Origin: Affinundibacterium amnicola
Lineage (GTDB): Bacteria; Pseudomonadota; Gammaproteobacteria; Burkholderiales; Burkholderiaceae_D
Assembly (NCBI RefSeq): GCF_014284275.1
Contig: NZ_JACOFU010000002.1
Coordinates: forward strand, 186,001-250,000
Direction: 5' to 3'
DNA: 64,000 nt
Shown here: piece by piece, positions 33,186 to 43,561 of the stretch
Position numbering within the stretch: position 1 is the first letter of the stretch
Layout of the letters: every line of letters starts with the position of its first letter
Translations under genes and position numbers: made by a program
The notes under the pieces: generated by a model
Database searches by the model: none
Seen by the model: the letters and a program-made list of their open reading frames with translations, nothing else
What the model was told of the DNA's origin: nothing

Positions 33186-36100
33186 TACTCTGCTCCTGTA
33201 CATTCATGCTCTTCAGCACCCACCCAATAACCCGTACGGTGCTTGCTAAGCATGTGCATCCAATGTTGCAATTCCAAATAGGCGCGATTTGCTTCAAGCA
33301 TTTCAGCCGCAGTTTTCGGCGCACTGACTTTTTCTGAAACAGCATCTTTTGCACGGTTCGTAGGCGCTGCCTGCGGCGTACGTGAAGCAATCACACTCGC
33401 AGCAATACGTTGACGCTCTTCTTGCGTTTGTTGACGCAAGCGTGCATCACTTGACAAGTCAAAGTACCGGCGACCATCAATCCAAGTTTGCTCAGCCCGA
33501 CTAAACGTCGACAAGGGACTGGTATTCCAAATCACAAAGTCAGCATCTTTACCAATCTCTAATGACCCAGTTCTATCATCAATCTGCAATTGTTTTGCAG
33601 GATTTAAGGTCACGAATTTCAAGGCTTCTGTTTCAGACAAACCACCATACTTGACTGCTTTTGCAGCTTCGGTATTGAGGTGACGCGCTAACTCATCGCT
33701 ATCAGAATTAAAACTCGTGACGACACCCGCTTTATGCATCAATGCACCATTAAATGGCACTGAATCACTCACTTCCATTTTGTAGCCCCACCAATCAGAA
33801 AATGTGGAACCGCCAGCGCCAAGTGCAGCGATTTCATCAGCAACTTTATAGCCTTCCATCACATGCTGGAAAGTACCGACCAATAAGTTAAATTCTTTCG
33901 CCACACGTGCAAACATCAAAATTTCATCTTGACGATAGGAATGAATATGGATCATGCGTTTACGATCCAGCAATTCAACCAAAGTATCCATTTGCAAATC
34001 GCGACGAGGCTCCACCATCGTTGATGGTGATTTACGCCATGCCTCACGTTCCGCTTCGTATTCACGTGCGGCTAAGAATCCGCTACGCAATATTTGCTCA
34101 ACGCCCATACGTGTTTGCGGATAACGTCCAGTCGCATCATTACCCCAGTTCGATTGTTTAACATTTTCGCCAAGCGCAAATTTAATCCCGGGGAAAGCGC
34201 CGTCCAATTTCAATCCTTCGGCATCAGATCCCCAACGCATTTTGATCACTTGATTTTGTCCGCCAATCGTATTGGCAGAGCCATGTAAGACATTCGCAGT
34301 GGTCACACCACCAGCTAATTGACGATAAATATTGATGCTACTTGCGTCGATGACATCGCCAACTCGAACTTCTGCGGTAATCGAGCTACTACCTTCATTA
34401 ACACCTTGCATCATCGCAGTATGAGAATGTGCATCAATAATGCCTGGACTAATATGCTTGCCGCTTGCATCAATGATTTCTGCATTTGCAGGGGCTTTCA
34501 AATCCTTACCAATTGCACTGATTTTGCCGTTAAGGACTAGCATATCGCTTTGCTCCAATTTGCCAGCTTTTCCACTGGTCCAGATGGTTGCATTTTTGAG
34601 CAAAATCGCAGCTGGACGTTCAGGTGCGTTTATCGCATAAGGACCTGCTGGATAAAGTTGGTTCCATACCGCTGCTGGCTTTTCTACTTTTGCTGGCGTG
34701 GTATCGGCGGCGACAGCTTTTGCCCGTGTTGCGCTCCAGCTGACTGCCTTGCCCTGCCCTTGCTGAATAGTACCCGTCAAACTATCGCCACGTCCTTCAG
34801 CAATAATCGCCGTATCTGCATAACGCGCTAATAGCTGATTATCACGCAAATTAAGGTCAACATTCACGCCATCGATATTCAGCATCGGTTTCGCAGCGAC
34901 GCCTGTGATGTTCCAAACTTGGGCCTTGCCGCCGGCGTTGACATTCCAGCTACCGCGTAACTCGAAACGATTATAGTGTTCCGTCACAAAAGGCTTGCCA
35001 TCAACAAAGGTAATCTCAATATTCGCTTTGTCATCGCTAAACATATCACCACTGGTCACCACAATATTAGCGAGATGACCTGGTGTTAAGCTACCGAGTC
35101 GTTTTTGTTCACCCAATAATTTCGCGGGCGTGGTCGTCAAACCTGCTAAGGCTTGCTCTACACTTAAACCTCGACGAATTGCCTGACGCAGACGATTCCA
35201 GAAATCTTTCTTCGGATCTTTTAAGCCTGCCGACGTAATCGCAAACTCGACACCAGCTTTATCTAACATCGCCAAATTTGCCGGAGCTTGTTCCCAATGC
35301 TGCATTGCCTCTAAGGAGGTATCCAGCAACATATCTGGGTTATCAACCTCAGGTGCGTTTGGAAACAGCAGTGGAACGATGACTGGCATACCACCGGTTT
35401 TTAAATGCTGAGTACGACGATATTCATAGCCATTGCCTTGCAAAATCACGCGCAATTTAAATTCATCACGAATTTTCGCCACGCGTTGATAAGCTTGCTC
35501 ATTATCTGTCGCATAAATGATCGGCTGACGACCAGCGAGAACAGGCTTCAACGCGTCTAAAGATTCATTCAGTTGCGGACGCTCTTGTTTTAATTTGCTG
35601 TCTGTCGCACGTTGATACCATTGTGCGTCATAAAAAGTTTGTCTTACTTGGGCGATCACCCCCATCAGTGAACCGGGATAACCAACACCACGTCCGAACT
35701 CAAGTTCGTTTGCCAAATGTTGTGCAACGCGTGCATTCAGCACCACGGATTTTGCATTGTCGCTGCCATTCAAGTTTAGCAAAGCACTTTGACCGCGAAA
35801 AATACCCGCGCCGGGCGCCGCTAAAACAGTGGTAAAACCTAATTCGCGTACAGCCTTAATCTCATCAGCACGCAGTTCTAATTGATTAGCCACATCTTGC
35901 TCGGGTCGAACCCGAAAATTTTCACTCGCTAAAGCGCGGCTGTTTAACACGCGTTGTGCTGGAGGGCGTGCAGCGGCGCCAGGTCCAGACAAAACAGGGG
36001 CCGGCAATAAACCTGCTGGCACACCCACTGTACTCGCCATATCAATAAAACCTGGGTATACCGTACGTCCGTCTAATTTCCAAACCTTTGCACCTGTTGG

Positions 36101-36343
36101 AACAGGAAGATTTGCGCCAGCCGCAACAATCACACCATCGCGCAACACCAGAGTTCCGTTCTCAATCACTTTTCCAGGTGCAACGACCAATCGCGCTCCG
36201 GTCAAGGCATGCCAACGAGGATTACTTTCGCGTAGTCCTTCTACTCTGGCGGTTGCGATCTGTGCACTGGCACAAACCGATGCCAAACTGAGTGCACTAA
36301 AAATTACAGCTGAAACAGGCTTTAGTCGCCAACAAACTTGCAT
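33185..36343 (-). CDS. Exported tandem amidohydrolase-fold protein, second domain with intact metal site
   Basis: This 1052-residue protein has a signal peptide ([15 protein letters not shown]) and two amidohydrolase modules. The first (about 30-450) has [12 protein letters not shown] in place of the usual HxH motif and looks inactive. The second (about 575-1000) has [11 protein letters not shown] with H639 and H641, then MIHIHSY and a TSFNSDSDE segment, so it should bind metal and hydrolyse an amide, perhaps a cyclic or peptide-like substrate. A GAGGAG ribosome binding site precedes the ATG. The smaller, degenerate paralogue follows with a TAATG overlap. It is periplasmic; the substrate is unknown. 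Confidence 0.87.
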   Translation of the reverse strand: MQVCWRLKPVSAVIFSALSLASVCASAQIATARVEGLRESNPRWHALTGARLVVAPGKVIENGTLVLRDGVIVAAGANLPVPTGAKVWKLDGRTVYPGFIDMASTVGVPAGLLPAPVLSGPGAAARPPAQRVLNSRALASENFRVRPEQDVANQLELRADEIKAVRELGFTTVLAAPGAGIFRGQSALLNLNGSDNAKSVVLNARVAQHLANELEFGRGVGYPGSLMGVIAQVRQTFYDAQWYQRATDSKLKQERPQLNESLDALKPVLAGRQPIIYATDNEQAYQRVAKIRDEFKLRVILQGNGYEYRRTQHLKTGGMPVIVPLLFPNAPEVDNPDMLLDTSLEAMQHWEQAPANLAMLDKAGVEFAITSAGLKDPKKDFWNRLRQAIRRGLSVEQALAGLTTTPAKLLGEQKRLGSLTPGHLANIVVTSGDMFSDDKANIEITFVDGKPFVTEHYNRFELRGSWNVNAGGKAQVWNITGVAAKPMLNIDGVNVDLNLRDNQLLARYADTAIIAEGRGDSLTGTIQQGQGKAVSWSATRAKAVAADTTPAKVEKPAAVWNQLYPAGPYAINAPERPAAILLKNATIWTSGKAGKLEQSDMLVLNGKISAIGKDLKAPANAEIIDASGKHISPGIIDAHSHTAMMQGVNEGSSSITAEVRVGDVIDASSINIYRQLAGGVTTANVLHGSANTIGGQNQVIKMRWGSDAEGLKLDGAFPGIKFALGENVKQSNWGNDATGRYPQTRMGVEQILRSGFLAAREYEAEREAWRKSPSTMVEPRRDLQMDTLVELLDRKRMIHIHSYRQDEILMFARVAKEFNLLVGTFQHVMEGYKVADEIAALGAGGSTFSDWWGYKMEVSDSVPFNGALMHKAGVVTSFNSDSDELARHLNTEAAKAVKYGGLSETEALKFVTLNPAKQLQIDDRTGSLEIGKDADFVIWNTSPLSTFSRAEQTWIDGRRYFDLSSDARLRQQTQEERQRIAASVIASRTPQAAPTNRAKDAVSEKVSAPKTAAEMLEANRAYLELQHWMHMLSKHRTGYWVGAEEHECTGAE

Positions 36344-36519
36344 ATCGTCTCCTCAAATGGAAGCAAAATCACCGCGTCCATCAAGCTCAGTGCAATGATG
36401 GGCACATCATGTTATAAATCATTAATGAAAATTTCTTGCTGGAGTGGATTAAAGAACAAAGGCACCGATCCACTTTGATTTTCTCTACGTAAGAAATGAT
36501 CACGAAGTGGCTTTGGACA

Positions 36520-36549
36520 TGAAAACAGGGAATAAATTCCCTGTTTTCA
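36520..36549. terminator. Hairpin downstream of the AraC-type gene
   Basis: TGAAAACAGGGAA and TTCCCTGTTTTCA form a perfect 13-bp stem with a 4-base loop, about 90 bases after the AraC stop codon and 175 bases before the amidohydrolase start. The T run is only four bases inside the stem, so termination is likely but not certain. Confidence 0.55.
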
Positions 36550-36637
36550 ACATACATCACGTAGAAAATTGGTCTGATTGTATGCTGGCAATGCAGCGGC
36601 AGGAACTGTCAAACGAGCTAACTGACAAAATACAACA

Positions 36638-37429
36638 TCACTCGCACTTAGTCGTTGACAACAATACTTCGCGGTACTCGGAAGGTGTCATTCCAACGGT
36701 GGACTTAAACATTCTTGAAAAAGCACTGTGGTCTTGATAGCCACAGGTCGCAGCAATATCGGTAATACTACGTTGGCGATCAACCAGCATTCCCGTTGCT
36801 GCATCCAACTTTACTTTAATCATAAATTGGCGCGGTGTCAGCGAGAAAATTTTATGGAAATAGCGTTCAATTTGCGCCACTGATAAATTGGTAATTTGCT
36901 CCAACTCGACCATCGGCACAGTTTCGCCGAAGTGCGTGTGAATATGTCGAACCGCCGCGGCAATTCGGTGATACACAGGATGCCGTTGATCAGGCATTCC
37001 TAAATCGCGAGAAGTGCCACACAACCCAATGATCTGATGATCTTTGTCGCGCAATGCGATTTTATTGCTTAGACACCAGCCCGGATCACGATCGGGATAC
37101 AGATGCAATTCAAGCTGATCCTTTACATCGTAGCCCTTGTGTAAAACCAACTCATCTTGTTCGCGATAAGTTTCTGCCAAAGAGGCAGGAAATACCTCGT
37201 CAGCTGTTCGCCCAATCAATTGTTCCTTGTCTTTAAAGCCGCAACGCGTGACCAAAGTTTGATTTACCACCACATAACGTCCTTGTATGTCTTTCACAAA
37301 GAACACCAGATCTGGCATCGCATCAAATAGCGGCTCCACAAAGAACGCGTCAGCGATGCTGTTGGCTAGAAGCTGTTTGCCAGAGTTCTCAATCAAACTC
37401 AATTTAGTTCGCATAGTATTTTGTAACAT
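36638..37429 (-). CDS. AraC-family transcriptional regulator with a PAS domain
   Basis: The regulator has a PAS domain in the N-terminal half (FDAMPDLVFFVKDIQGRYVVVNQTLVTRCG) and two helix-turn-helix units in the C-terminal half. These include LSVAQIERYFHKIF and the AraC signature ITDIAATCGYQDHSAFSRMFK followed by GMTPSEYR. With the ATG at 37429 it has 263 residues. An in-frame start 25 codons upstream would add a hydrophobic stretch from AT-rich DNA and is not preferred. Neither start has a good ribosome binding site. It lies upstream of, and parallel to, the amidohydrolase pair and may regulate it. The PAS ligand is unknown. Confidence 0.85.
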   Translation of the reverse strand: MLQNTMRTKLSLIENSGKQLLANSIADAFFVEPLFDAMPDLVFFVKDIQGRYVVVNQTLVTRCGFKDKEQLIGRTADEVFPASLAETYREQDELVLHKGYDVKDQLELHLYPDRDPGWCLSNKIALRDKDHQIIGLCGTSRDLGMPDQRHPVYHRIAAAVRHIHTHFGETVPMVELEQITNLSVAQIERYFHKIFSLTPRQFMIKVKLDAATGMLVDRQRSITDIAATCGYQDHSAFSRMFKSTVGMTPSEYREVLLSTTKCE

Positions 37430-38039
37430 AAGTAAAAACCAAATTAATATAAATGCTGCATATAGAACATATATCAGCTTTAATAAAAGAATATCGCAAA
37501 CCAAATAATTATTTAAATTTCAACTTATATTATCCTAAATAAATCCAATTGAGTAGCTTGTTTGCAACAAAATTCTCCGAATTGAAACAATTCTGCACAT
37601 ATTTATGATGACGAGACCTCTACACAACCGTCGCGAGCGGTTGAAGTTTAGATCGAGAAGCGTAACCGTGCTGGAGCGCAGCGACGCATAGTCAAATTCG
37701 CAGATTCAAACTTCGGCCATGCTTTAGCTTGTGCAGATATCTCATGACTAAATGCATCACTAAATGATTAAAACTTAGTCAACATAGACTTAACAAAGCG
37801 AACAAGACAGAGATTATCTCAAAAAAATCATTTCGACATTTTATAAATATATTAGGTGAATGTTGCACTGTTGTTGTGCGCAATCAAGATCAAAAACCGT
37901 CAATTTGAATATCCGACAAAGCATAAAAAAAGCACTGTCGCTTTTTTTGTATGAAAAAAAGGCCAAAATTCAAAAGAAAATTGAGGAAAATTGGGCTAAT
38001 AACTTATAATCCAATGATAAATTTCACAACAGTCATTGT
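37430..38039. repeat. Intergenic region with a long imperfect palindrome (37609-37747)
   Basis: These 610 bases between divergent regulators hold no supported gene. The core is a palindromic element: GAAGTTTAGATC (37643-37654) pairs with GATTCAAACTTC (37703-37714), and ACGAGACCTCTACACAA (37611-37627) pairs imperfectly with TTGTGCAGATATCTCATGA (37729-37747). The remainder is very AT-rich. Promoters for the AraC and GntR genes are expected here; an AATAACTTATAAT stretch at about 37999-38011 is a candidate -10 for the GntR gene. Confidence 0.6.
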
Positions 38040-38702
38040 ATGCAATCAACTAAAGTCTCAACACCTGCCAAAATGCGTGCTGCCGATATCGCTTATGTTG
38101 CGATTGAAAACATGATCGTGACCCTGCAACTCAAACCAGGTGCACCGATCGTCGAATCAGAATTAATTGATATCACCGGATTAGGACGAACACCATTACG
38201 TGAAGCTTTAATGCGTATGTCGTCGAATGGATTAATCGTACAGTTGCCTCGACGTGGATTGATCGTCAAAGATATTGAAGCAGCTGAACATGTCACTTTG
38301 ATTGAAACGCGCCGAGTCATAGAAAAACTCATCGCCAGCAGCGCTGCCAGACGCGCCACACCCCAATTGCGTGAAAGTATTTTGGCGTGTGGAGCGCAAA
38401 TGGTGGTTGCGGCTCACAATGGTAAATTGGATGAGTTTATGGCCGCAGATATGGCTTTAGATCATGTTGTACATGAAGCCTGTCGCAACCCTTCCGCAGT
38501 TGCAGCAGTCATTCCTTTAATTATTAAATGCCGTCGATTCTGGTACGCTTATCAACACGAAGGTGATATGCACGAAGCGGCGCGCTGTCACATGTTATTA
38601 GCACAAGGCATCGCCGATGGTAACGAAGAAGCTGCTGCAAAAGGCGCAGATAACTTAATGGATTACTTGGAATCGTACACACGCAAAGTGATTAATGGTT
38701 AA
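38040..38702 (+). CDS. GntR-family regulator with FCD domain
   Basis: This 220-residue DNA-binding regulator has the GntR winged helix in residues 15-80 (ITGLGRTPLREALMRMSSNGLIVQLPRRG) and a C-terminal helical FCD ligand domain. The FCD part shows the typical metal-binding D/H positions (DMALDHVVHEACRN and a later His in RCHMLLAQGI). Such regulators respond to small carboxylic acids or amino-acid-derived metabolites. No gene is directly co-transcribed with it, so the target is unclear; the nearby amidohydrolases and more distant catabolic genes are candidates. A terminator follows. Confidence 0.9.
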   Translation: MQSTKVSTPAKMRAADIAYVAIENMIVTLQLKPGAPIVESELIDITGLGRTPLREALMRMSSNGLIVQLPRRGLIVKDIEAAEHVTLIETRRVIEKLIASSAARRATPQLRESILACGAQMVVAAHNGKLDEFMAADMALDHVVHEACRNPSAVAAVIPLIIKCRRFWYAYQHEGDMHEAARCHMLLAQGIADGNEEAAAKGADNLMDYLESYTRKVING

Positions 38703-38782
38703 GTTCCTTGTGTTATGTTATGTTATGTCGTGTTGTGCTGAGCTGAGCTGAACTGACACCGGCAAGACACAAATCTAAAAAC

Positions 38783-38821
38783 AAAAAAGCTGCACAAGTT
38801 TTTATCTTGTGCAGCTTTTTT
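38783..38821. terminator. Bidirectional terminator between GntR and M28 genes
   Basis: AAAAAAGCTGCACAAG and CTTGTGCAGCTTTTTT form a perfect 16-bp stem with a 7-base loop. It ends the GntR transcript on the plus strand and the M28 peptidase transcript on the minus strand. A short simple-sequence tract (GTTAT and GAGCT repeats, 38711-38750) precedes it. Confidence 0.88.
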
Positions 38822-38920
38822 ATTGAACAAAATTTTATTGAGTGAAAAATTATCTGAAAAAATCTCTTAAAAAGAATCTCTTAATATCTTTAAACGGGAG
38901 AGAAATTTTCTCGAACATAT

Positions 38921-40546
38921 TTAAGGGCGCAGCTTTGCCAATGGATCACCCTTACGCCATGTTGGTTTCTCTTTCGCATTCGCGATTTCGTAGCCAAGTT
39001 CAAAGGTAAATTGCGTTTGCTGTTGCATTCCGCTCAAATCCCAACTGGCATCATAACGATCACGCGGCGTATGGTAATCATTTTTAAAGTGCTTCATCTT
39101 TTTTGCGGATTGATCAGGCTCGTGCTGATAATGAAAATGACCGTCGCCAGAAAACACCGCTGACCCCACATTAAATGCTGGGATGCCGACCCGCGCAAAA
39201 CTGAAATGATCGGCACGATAAAATGCTCCACCTAAATCCAGCACAGGGGGGGCAATTGCCAAACCCATTTTTTTCGCGACTTTCACAGCGCTATCATAGA
39301 GTGTACTGCGCTCGCTGCCGGCAATTCCTATGTCCTTCGTTTTGCCAACAAAGTTCATGCTGTCTAAATTCAAATCCGCGATGGTATTCGCCAACGGCCA
39401 TGCAGGTTCACGCACATAAGCTAAACTCCCCAGCAAATACTGCTCTTCTGCAGCTGGCCATAAAAATATCTGAGTTCGCTTAGCTGGTCGCTTCACTGCC
39501 TCTTGTGCCATCGCCAATAAAGCCGCAGTTCCGCTCGCATTATCAATCGCACCGTTCCAAATCTGTGCTGGTTTTCCCGGTTCTTCCACCATCCCCAAGT
39601 GATCCCAGTGTGAGGAATAAATGACGGCTTCATGCTTCAAACTTGGATCGCTACCTGGCACCATACCCATGACATTAAATTGTTCAACACGACGCACCTT
39701 GCTCTGCACATTGACCTGAATCTGCGCCTGCAATGCAATGGGGCTAAAATCGCAGCGCTCAGCCGCTGCTTTCAAAGCATCTAACTCGAATCCTGCAACT
39801 TTAAAGAATGCTCTGGCGCTGTCCTCTCGCCACCAGCCCTCAACTGCATTACCTGCGCCAGCTAAATTGAATCGCTCATGACTAAAACTGGTTTGTGGCA
39901 CATTCCATCCATATGCAGCAGATTCCGTTGTATGCAAAATTAAAATGCCCGCTGCACCTTGACGTTTCGCCTCTTCAAACTTATATGTCCAACGACCATA
40001 ATAAGTCATTGCTTTGCCTGCAAAACGATGTGGTTCTTCTTTTGTTGGCTGTGGATCGTTAGCCAACATGATCAAGAATTTACCGCGTAAATCTTGTCCT
40101 TTGTAGTCATCCCATTGTTCTTCTGGTGCACGTACACCATAACCAACAAATACCAGCGCGGCATTCACACTGTTCTCTGTCTTTCCGTTGGTTGCACTAA
40201 GCAAAACGTCGGCACCAAGCTCTGGCGAAATCGTTTGTCCTGCAACAGAAAGTTGAACCTGACTGGAAGGCAAGGTCTGAGAACCGACCAAATTAACCGC
40301 TTGTCGGTAGGGAGACTTTTGCTGAGGGTACATCGGCTGCAAACCAATCAGTTTTGCCTGCGTTTCGAGATAGGCGACGGTCAGATCACCACCTCGTTGA
40401 CCAGTGCCGCGTCCTTCTAGTAAATCATCAGCTAAGAATGCCAAATGGGCACGTAATACGGGTTCTTTGACGACAGGCGCTTGCAGAACTTGCGCCTGTG
40501 CAGAACATACAAATGAAGCTAACAACAACCCAATCAACACACGCAT
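38921..40546 (-). CDS. Exported M28-family metallopeptidase
   Basis: This 541-residue zinc peptidase has a signal peptide (MRVLIGLLLASFVCSAQAQ), then a protease-associated region and an M28 catalytic domain. Likely zinc ligands and catalytic residues are SHWDHLG, DNASGTAALLAMAQ, the acidic AAEEQYLLGS and a C-terminal HTPRDRYD. M28 enzymes are aminopeptidases or carboxypeptidases; the specificity cannot be read. The ATG at 40546 has a GAGGGA ribosome binding site; a start 32 codons upstream would overlap the neighbouring gene and mask the signal peptide. It ends at a shared bidirectional terminator. Confidence 0.9.
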   Translation of the reverse strand: MRVLIGLLLASFVCSAQAQVLQAPVVKEPVLRAHLAFLADDLLEGRGTGQRGGDLTVAYLETQAKLIGLQPMYPQQKSPYRQAVNLVGSQTLPSSQVQLSVAGQTISPELGADVLLSATNGKTENSVNAALVFVGYGVRAPEEQWDDYKGQDLRGKFLIMLANDPQPTKEEPHRFAGKAMTYYGRWTYKFEEAKRQGAAGILILHTTESAAYGWNVPQTSFSHERFNLAGAGNAVEGWWREDSARAFFKVAGFELDALKAAAERCDFSPIALQAQIQVNVQSKVRRVEQFNVMGMVPGSDPSLKHEAVIYSSHWDHLGMVEEPGKPAQIWNGAIDNASGTAALLAMAQEAVKRPAKRTQIFLWPAAEEQYLLGSLAYVREPAWPLANTIADLNLDSMNFVGKTKDIGIAGSERSTLYDSAVKVAKKMGLAIAPPVLDLGGAFYRADHFSFARVGIPAFNVGSAVFSGDGHFHYQHEPDQSAKKMKHFKNDYHTPRDRYDASWDLSGMQQQTQFTFELGYEIANAKEKPTWRKGDPLAKLRP

Positions 40547-40572
40547 AAACCATCCCTCATTTTTATTTATAT

Positions 40573-41118
40573 TTAGTGAATATTTTTTATCGCCGACTTC
40601 GGCAAACGTTTTACATTGACGAGAGCGCTGGCCAAAAGCCAACGCTTAAAGCGAATCATTTTGTAATTAGTATGTCCGCCTTCAGTTCGTGGCTTTAATA
40701 GCTGTAAAAGACCACCCTCAGTAACTCCCATTGCACGTTGCTCTGGAATTTTCCCATACTGAAAACCAAGCGCCTCAATTTCATGTTTTTCTAATTTGGG
40801 CTCGACAATACGCTCGATGTCGGTGATCGGAATCCAAACTGTGCGCGCAATTAGATAAAAACGAATTTGCCGTCCATCAAAACTATAATACTTGCCATGC
40901 CAATGCATCAGCGCTGAGCTATAGGCTTCACGTTTGATGAACGAAAACAAACTAATGATTTCTCGTGGAAACAATCGGCCCCAAATCATGCTAACCAGTA
41001 GCAAACCGATGGGACCATAGCCGGATCTCATTCTTTCGAATCCATGCCATGCGAGATAAGAAATACCGACGCTAAAGATTACTTTAGACAGAAATCGCAA
41101 AAATCTATTTTCTTCCAT
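40573..41118 (-). CDS. Small membrane protein of unknown function
   Basis: I recognise no family with confidence. The 181-residue product has two hydrophobic segments near the N-terminus (FLSKVIFSVGISYLAWHGF and YGPIGLLLVSMIWGRLF) and a basic, soluble-looking C-terminal domain containing FYLIARTVWIPITDIERIVEPKL, reminiscent of small PH-like membrane-anchored proteins. It lies between rbgA and the M28 peptidase gene on the same strand, 26 bases before the latter, so it is probably co-transcribed with the peptidase. No strong ribosome binding site precedes the ATG. Confidence 0.65.
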   Translation of the reverse strand: MEENRFLRFLSKVIFSVGISYLAWHGFERMRSGYGPIGLLLVSMIWGRLFPREIISLFSFIKREAYSSALMHWHGKYYSFDGRQIRFYLIARTVWIPITDIERIVEPKLEKHEIEALGFQYGKIPEQRAMGVTEGGLLQLLKPRTEGGHTNYKMIRFKRWLLASALVNVKRLPKSAIKNIH

Positions 41119-41208
41119 GAGTGGTCATCAGAAATGAAAGTAAAAACGCGGAAAATGAAGCGAAATGATGCGAATTGTGCTGATGCAGAGTCACTGAAAT
41201 CTATAAAC

Positions 41209-42147
41209 TTATTCTTCTTCGTCCTCAAGCGCATCTTCCATCATGCCAGTATCAACGCTCTTACCTTGCCCCAACAAAACAGGAGGAACATAAGTCGCCA
41301 ATAAATGCTCGCGACTTGCTGGTGTTTCTAAGCTGACGCGGCCTAAAGCACCACTGCGATAATCGAGCAGCAAAGTGTGTGCGGCTTTTTCAAAATCCCA
41401 ATCGCCACCTTTTAAACGGTAGGCGCGTTTTTTTGCGACCGCTTCAATCACACTTACGGCATCGATACCTTCGGTTGAGAAACCATAACGGGTCGATAAA
41501 AACTGTGGATAGCGTTGTAGTAAAAGCTCAGCCAGAAATGTTGCAACCTCTTCCTCGATCAAGGCATTCACACCAATCGCATGGCTTGCCGCCAACATCA
41601 AACCATCTGTCGGATGCTGGATCTTCGGCCACAACATACCTGGCGTATCGGTCAAAATCATATTTTTACCGAGATATAAGCGTTGCTGAACTTTCGTCAC
41701 AGCAGGCTCATCACCCACATTCGCAACACGTTTTTTCAACAGAGCATTCATCAAAGTCGATTTACCGACGTTAGGAATCCCCATAATCATCATGCGCAAA
41801 GGCTTAGTCGGCACACCACGATGTGGCGCCATTTCCAAAGCATAACCGGGAACCTTGGCGACATCAGCAGGCTTTTTGCAACTCATTGCAACTGCTTTCA
41901 CGCCTTTTTGTGCATTATAAAATTCCAACCATGCTTTCGTCGCATGGGGATCAGCGAGATCACTTTTGTTTAAAATTTTCAGACAAGGACGCTGACGAAA
42001 GGTCCGTAATTGCTCAACCATTGGGTTGCAGCTTGCTTGTGGGATACGGGCATCCAAAACTTCGATCACCAGATCGGTGTTTTCCATAGTCTCGGCCGCT
42101 TTTTTGCGTGCCGCATTCATATGACCGGGGAACCATTGTATAGACAT
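41209..42147 (-). CDS. rbgA: Ribosome biogenesis GTPase RbgA/YlqF
   Basis: This 312-residue GTPase acts in late assembly of the large ribosomal subunit. It has the circularly permuted G-motif order of the YlqF/YawG family: G4 NKSD at 60-63 comes before G1 GIPNVGKS (123-130) and G3 DTPG (167-170). The start MSIQWFPGHMNAARKKAAE is the classic YlqF N-terminus. A purine-rich AAGAAG stretch before the ATG fits a ribosome binding site. The C-terminus ends in an acidic tail (EDALEDEEE). Neighbours suggest no special context. Confidence 0.95.
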   Translation of the reverse strand: MSIQWFPGHMNAARKKAAETMENTDLVIEVLDARIPQASCNPMVEQLRTFRQRPCLKILNKSDLADPHATKAWLEFYNAQKGVKAVAMSCKKPADVAKVPGYALEMAPHRGVPTKPLRMMIMGIPNVGKSTLMNALLKKRVANVGDEPAVTKVQQRLYLGKNMILTDTPGMLWPKIQHPTDGLMLAASHAIGVNALIEEEVATFLAELLLQRYPQFLSTRYGFSTEGIDAVSVIEAVAKKRAYRLKGGDWDFEKAAHTLLLDYRSGALGRVSLETPASREHLLATYVPPVLLGQGKSVDTGMMEDALEDEEE

Positions 42148-42342
42148 ACTTTTTCTTCTTTTGCGAAAATAACTTAAAGCGCTATTTTACGGACTTGCAG
42201 ACATGCGCATCGAATTAGTTTGCAGTTTTCGATCAATTTCCACGCGTTTCTCGCCAAAATATCTTCTTTTGATCTGAATTCACTGAAATACTTAGTGAAA
42301 CGCTGAGCACATCCACAATATTTAAGCTAATGATTTAAATAA

Positions 42343-43554
42343 TTATTTTTGCAATTGTTCAATTTTTTGGTCAACAAATGCTTGTAACTCCGAGCTTAAA
42401 CCGGATTGTAATTTAGCTTGTTTATAGGCATCAACAGCATCTTGGTTCGCGCCATCGGCTTGCAACGAGATACCCAAGCCCATCCACCAAACAGCATTTT
42501 GACTATGCTTTTTCAGCGCTTGACGATATAACTGTATCGCCTCTTTATGATGTCCAGTTTTTTGCTGAAGTGCCGCTAAAAAAGCCAGATAATCAGCTCG
42601 ATCCTGCGCGAGCCCCTGATTTTTTTGTAAAACCTCAATGGCTTCATTGAGCTTGGCACGCTCAACCAATAGTCTCGCCAAAATCATAGAAAAATTTAAT
42701 TGCCCAGGTTCATTCACTAATCCCAGTTTTAACTCGCGAATCGCATCGTCATGTCGTTTTGCTTCCAACAACAATGAGATTTTTAGTTGTCGTGCTGCGT
42801 TGTGCATAGGATCAGATTTTAATGCGTTATCCAAAACCTGAATTGCTTCGTTAACGCGACCTTGCTGTTGATACACGGTTGCTTGTCGATATTCCCCCTC
42901 CGCACGCTGCTGGGCTGACACTTCTTTCACCATCACATTTGAAGTGGCGATCGGTGTTGTCGACTTTACTGCGTCCTCCAATGATTTATTGGTCGCAGCG
43001 GATGTTGATTGCTTCAGTGTTTTTTGCTGATCAAGCTCAGAGTTTTTTGCTGCTATTGGCGCCTTGTTCAACTGCGTTGAGGAGGTCTGCAATGGTGTAT
43101 CGTTCAAAGCTGCGTTACTAGCTTGATTGGTTCTTTTACCTTGATCGCCACGCATGCTGATGTCGTCAATCGCAGCTAATTGTGCAGAATCAACTTGCGT
43201 AGTCAATTTCAAATTCAGTCCTAATTCATTCATGACAGGACTCTGAGCATCTTGCACCTTTACTGGAATCGAGGCTGCGGGCGACGCTGTCGATATAGGA
43301 GCAACGAGCAAGGCATGCTCTTTGCTCACCGCCGGCAAGGGATTAGGTTGAAAAATGGTTTTAGAAAAAAACTTATCGTAGATAAGAAATGCAATCAATA
43401 AAAAACCAAGCCCTAAAAAAATCAGGCGCCAATATTTGCTGTTGTTTCGTACGGGTACATGGCTACCGAATTGTGCATAACGCGCGCCTGACTGTGCAGT
43501 TTCAGCTTCGCCGCGTTTTTCCAAATCTTGCAACATTTGATTGATAAGACTCAT
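42343..43554 (-). CDS. mshN: MSHA biogenesis protein MshN (TPR)
   Basis: MshN is an accessory protein of the MSHA type IV pilus machine. The 403-residue product begins MSLINQMLQDLEKRG, typical of MshN, then has one membrane helix (residues 42-60), a Ser/Ala/Thr/Gln-rich linker to about 205, and TPR repeats from 210 to the end (EAIQVLDNALKSDPMHNAARQLKIS and EAIQLYRQALKKHSQNAVWWMGLG). It is the last gene of the minus-strand cluster and begins seven bases after the mshM stop. The TPR part faces the periplasm. Confidence 0.88.
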   Translation of the reverse strand: MSLINQMLQDLEKRGEAETAQSGARYAQFGSHVPVRNNSKYWRLIFLGLGFLLIAFLIYDKFFSKTIFQPNPLPAVSKEHALLVAPISTASPAASIPVKVQDAQSPVMNELGLNLKLTTQVDSAQLAAIDDISMRGDQGKRTNQASNAALNDTPLQTSSTQLNKAPIAAKNSELDQQKTLKQSTSAATNKSLEDAVKSTTPIATSNVMVKEVSAQQRAEGEYRQATVYQQQGRVNEAIQVLDNALKSDPMHNAARQLKISLLLEAKRHDDAIRELKLGLVNEPGQLNFSMILARLLVERAKLNEAIEVLQKNQGLAQDRADYLAFLAALQQKTGHHKEAIQLYRQALKKHSQNAVWWMGLGISLQADGANQDAVDAYKQAKLQSGLSSELQAFVDQKIEQLQK

Positions 43555-43561
43555 ATCAAAC

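Noticed and set aside
37430-37504. Membrane-anchored AraC regulator from an upstream start
   Set aside because: The hydrophobic N-terminal 25 residues come from very AT-rich DNA without a ribosome binding site; the PAS domain begins well after the later ATG.
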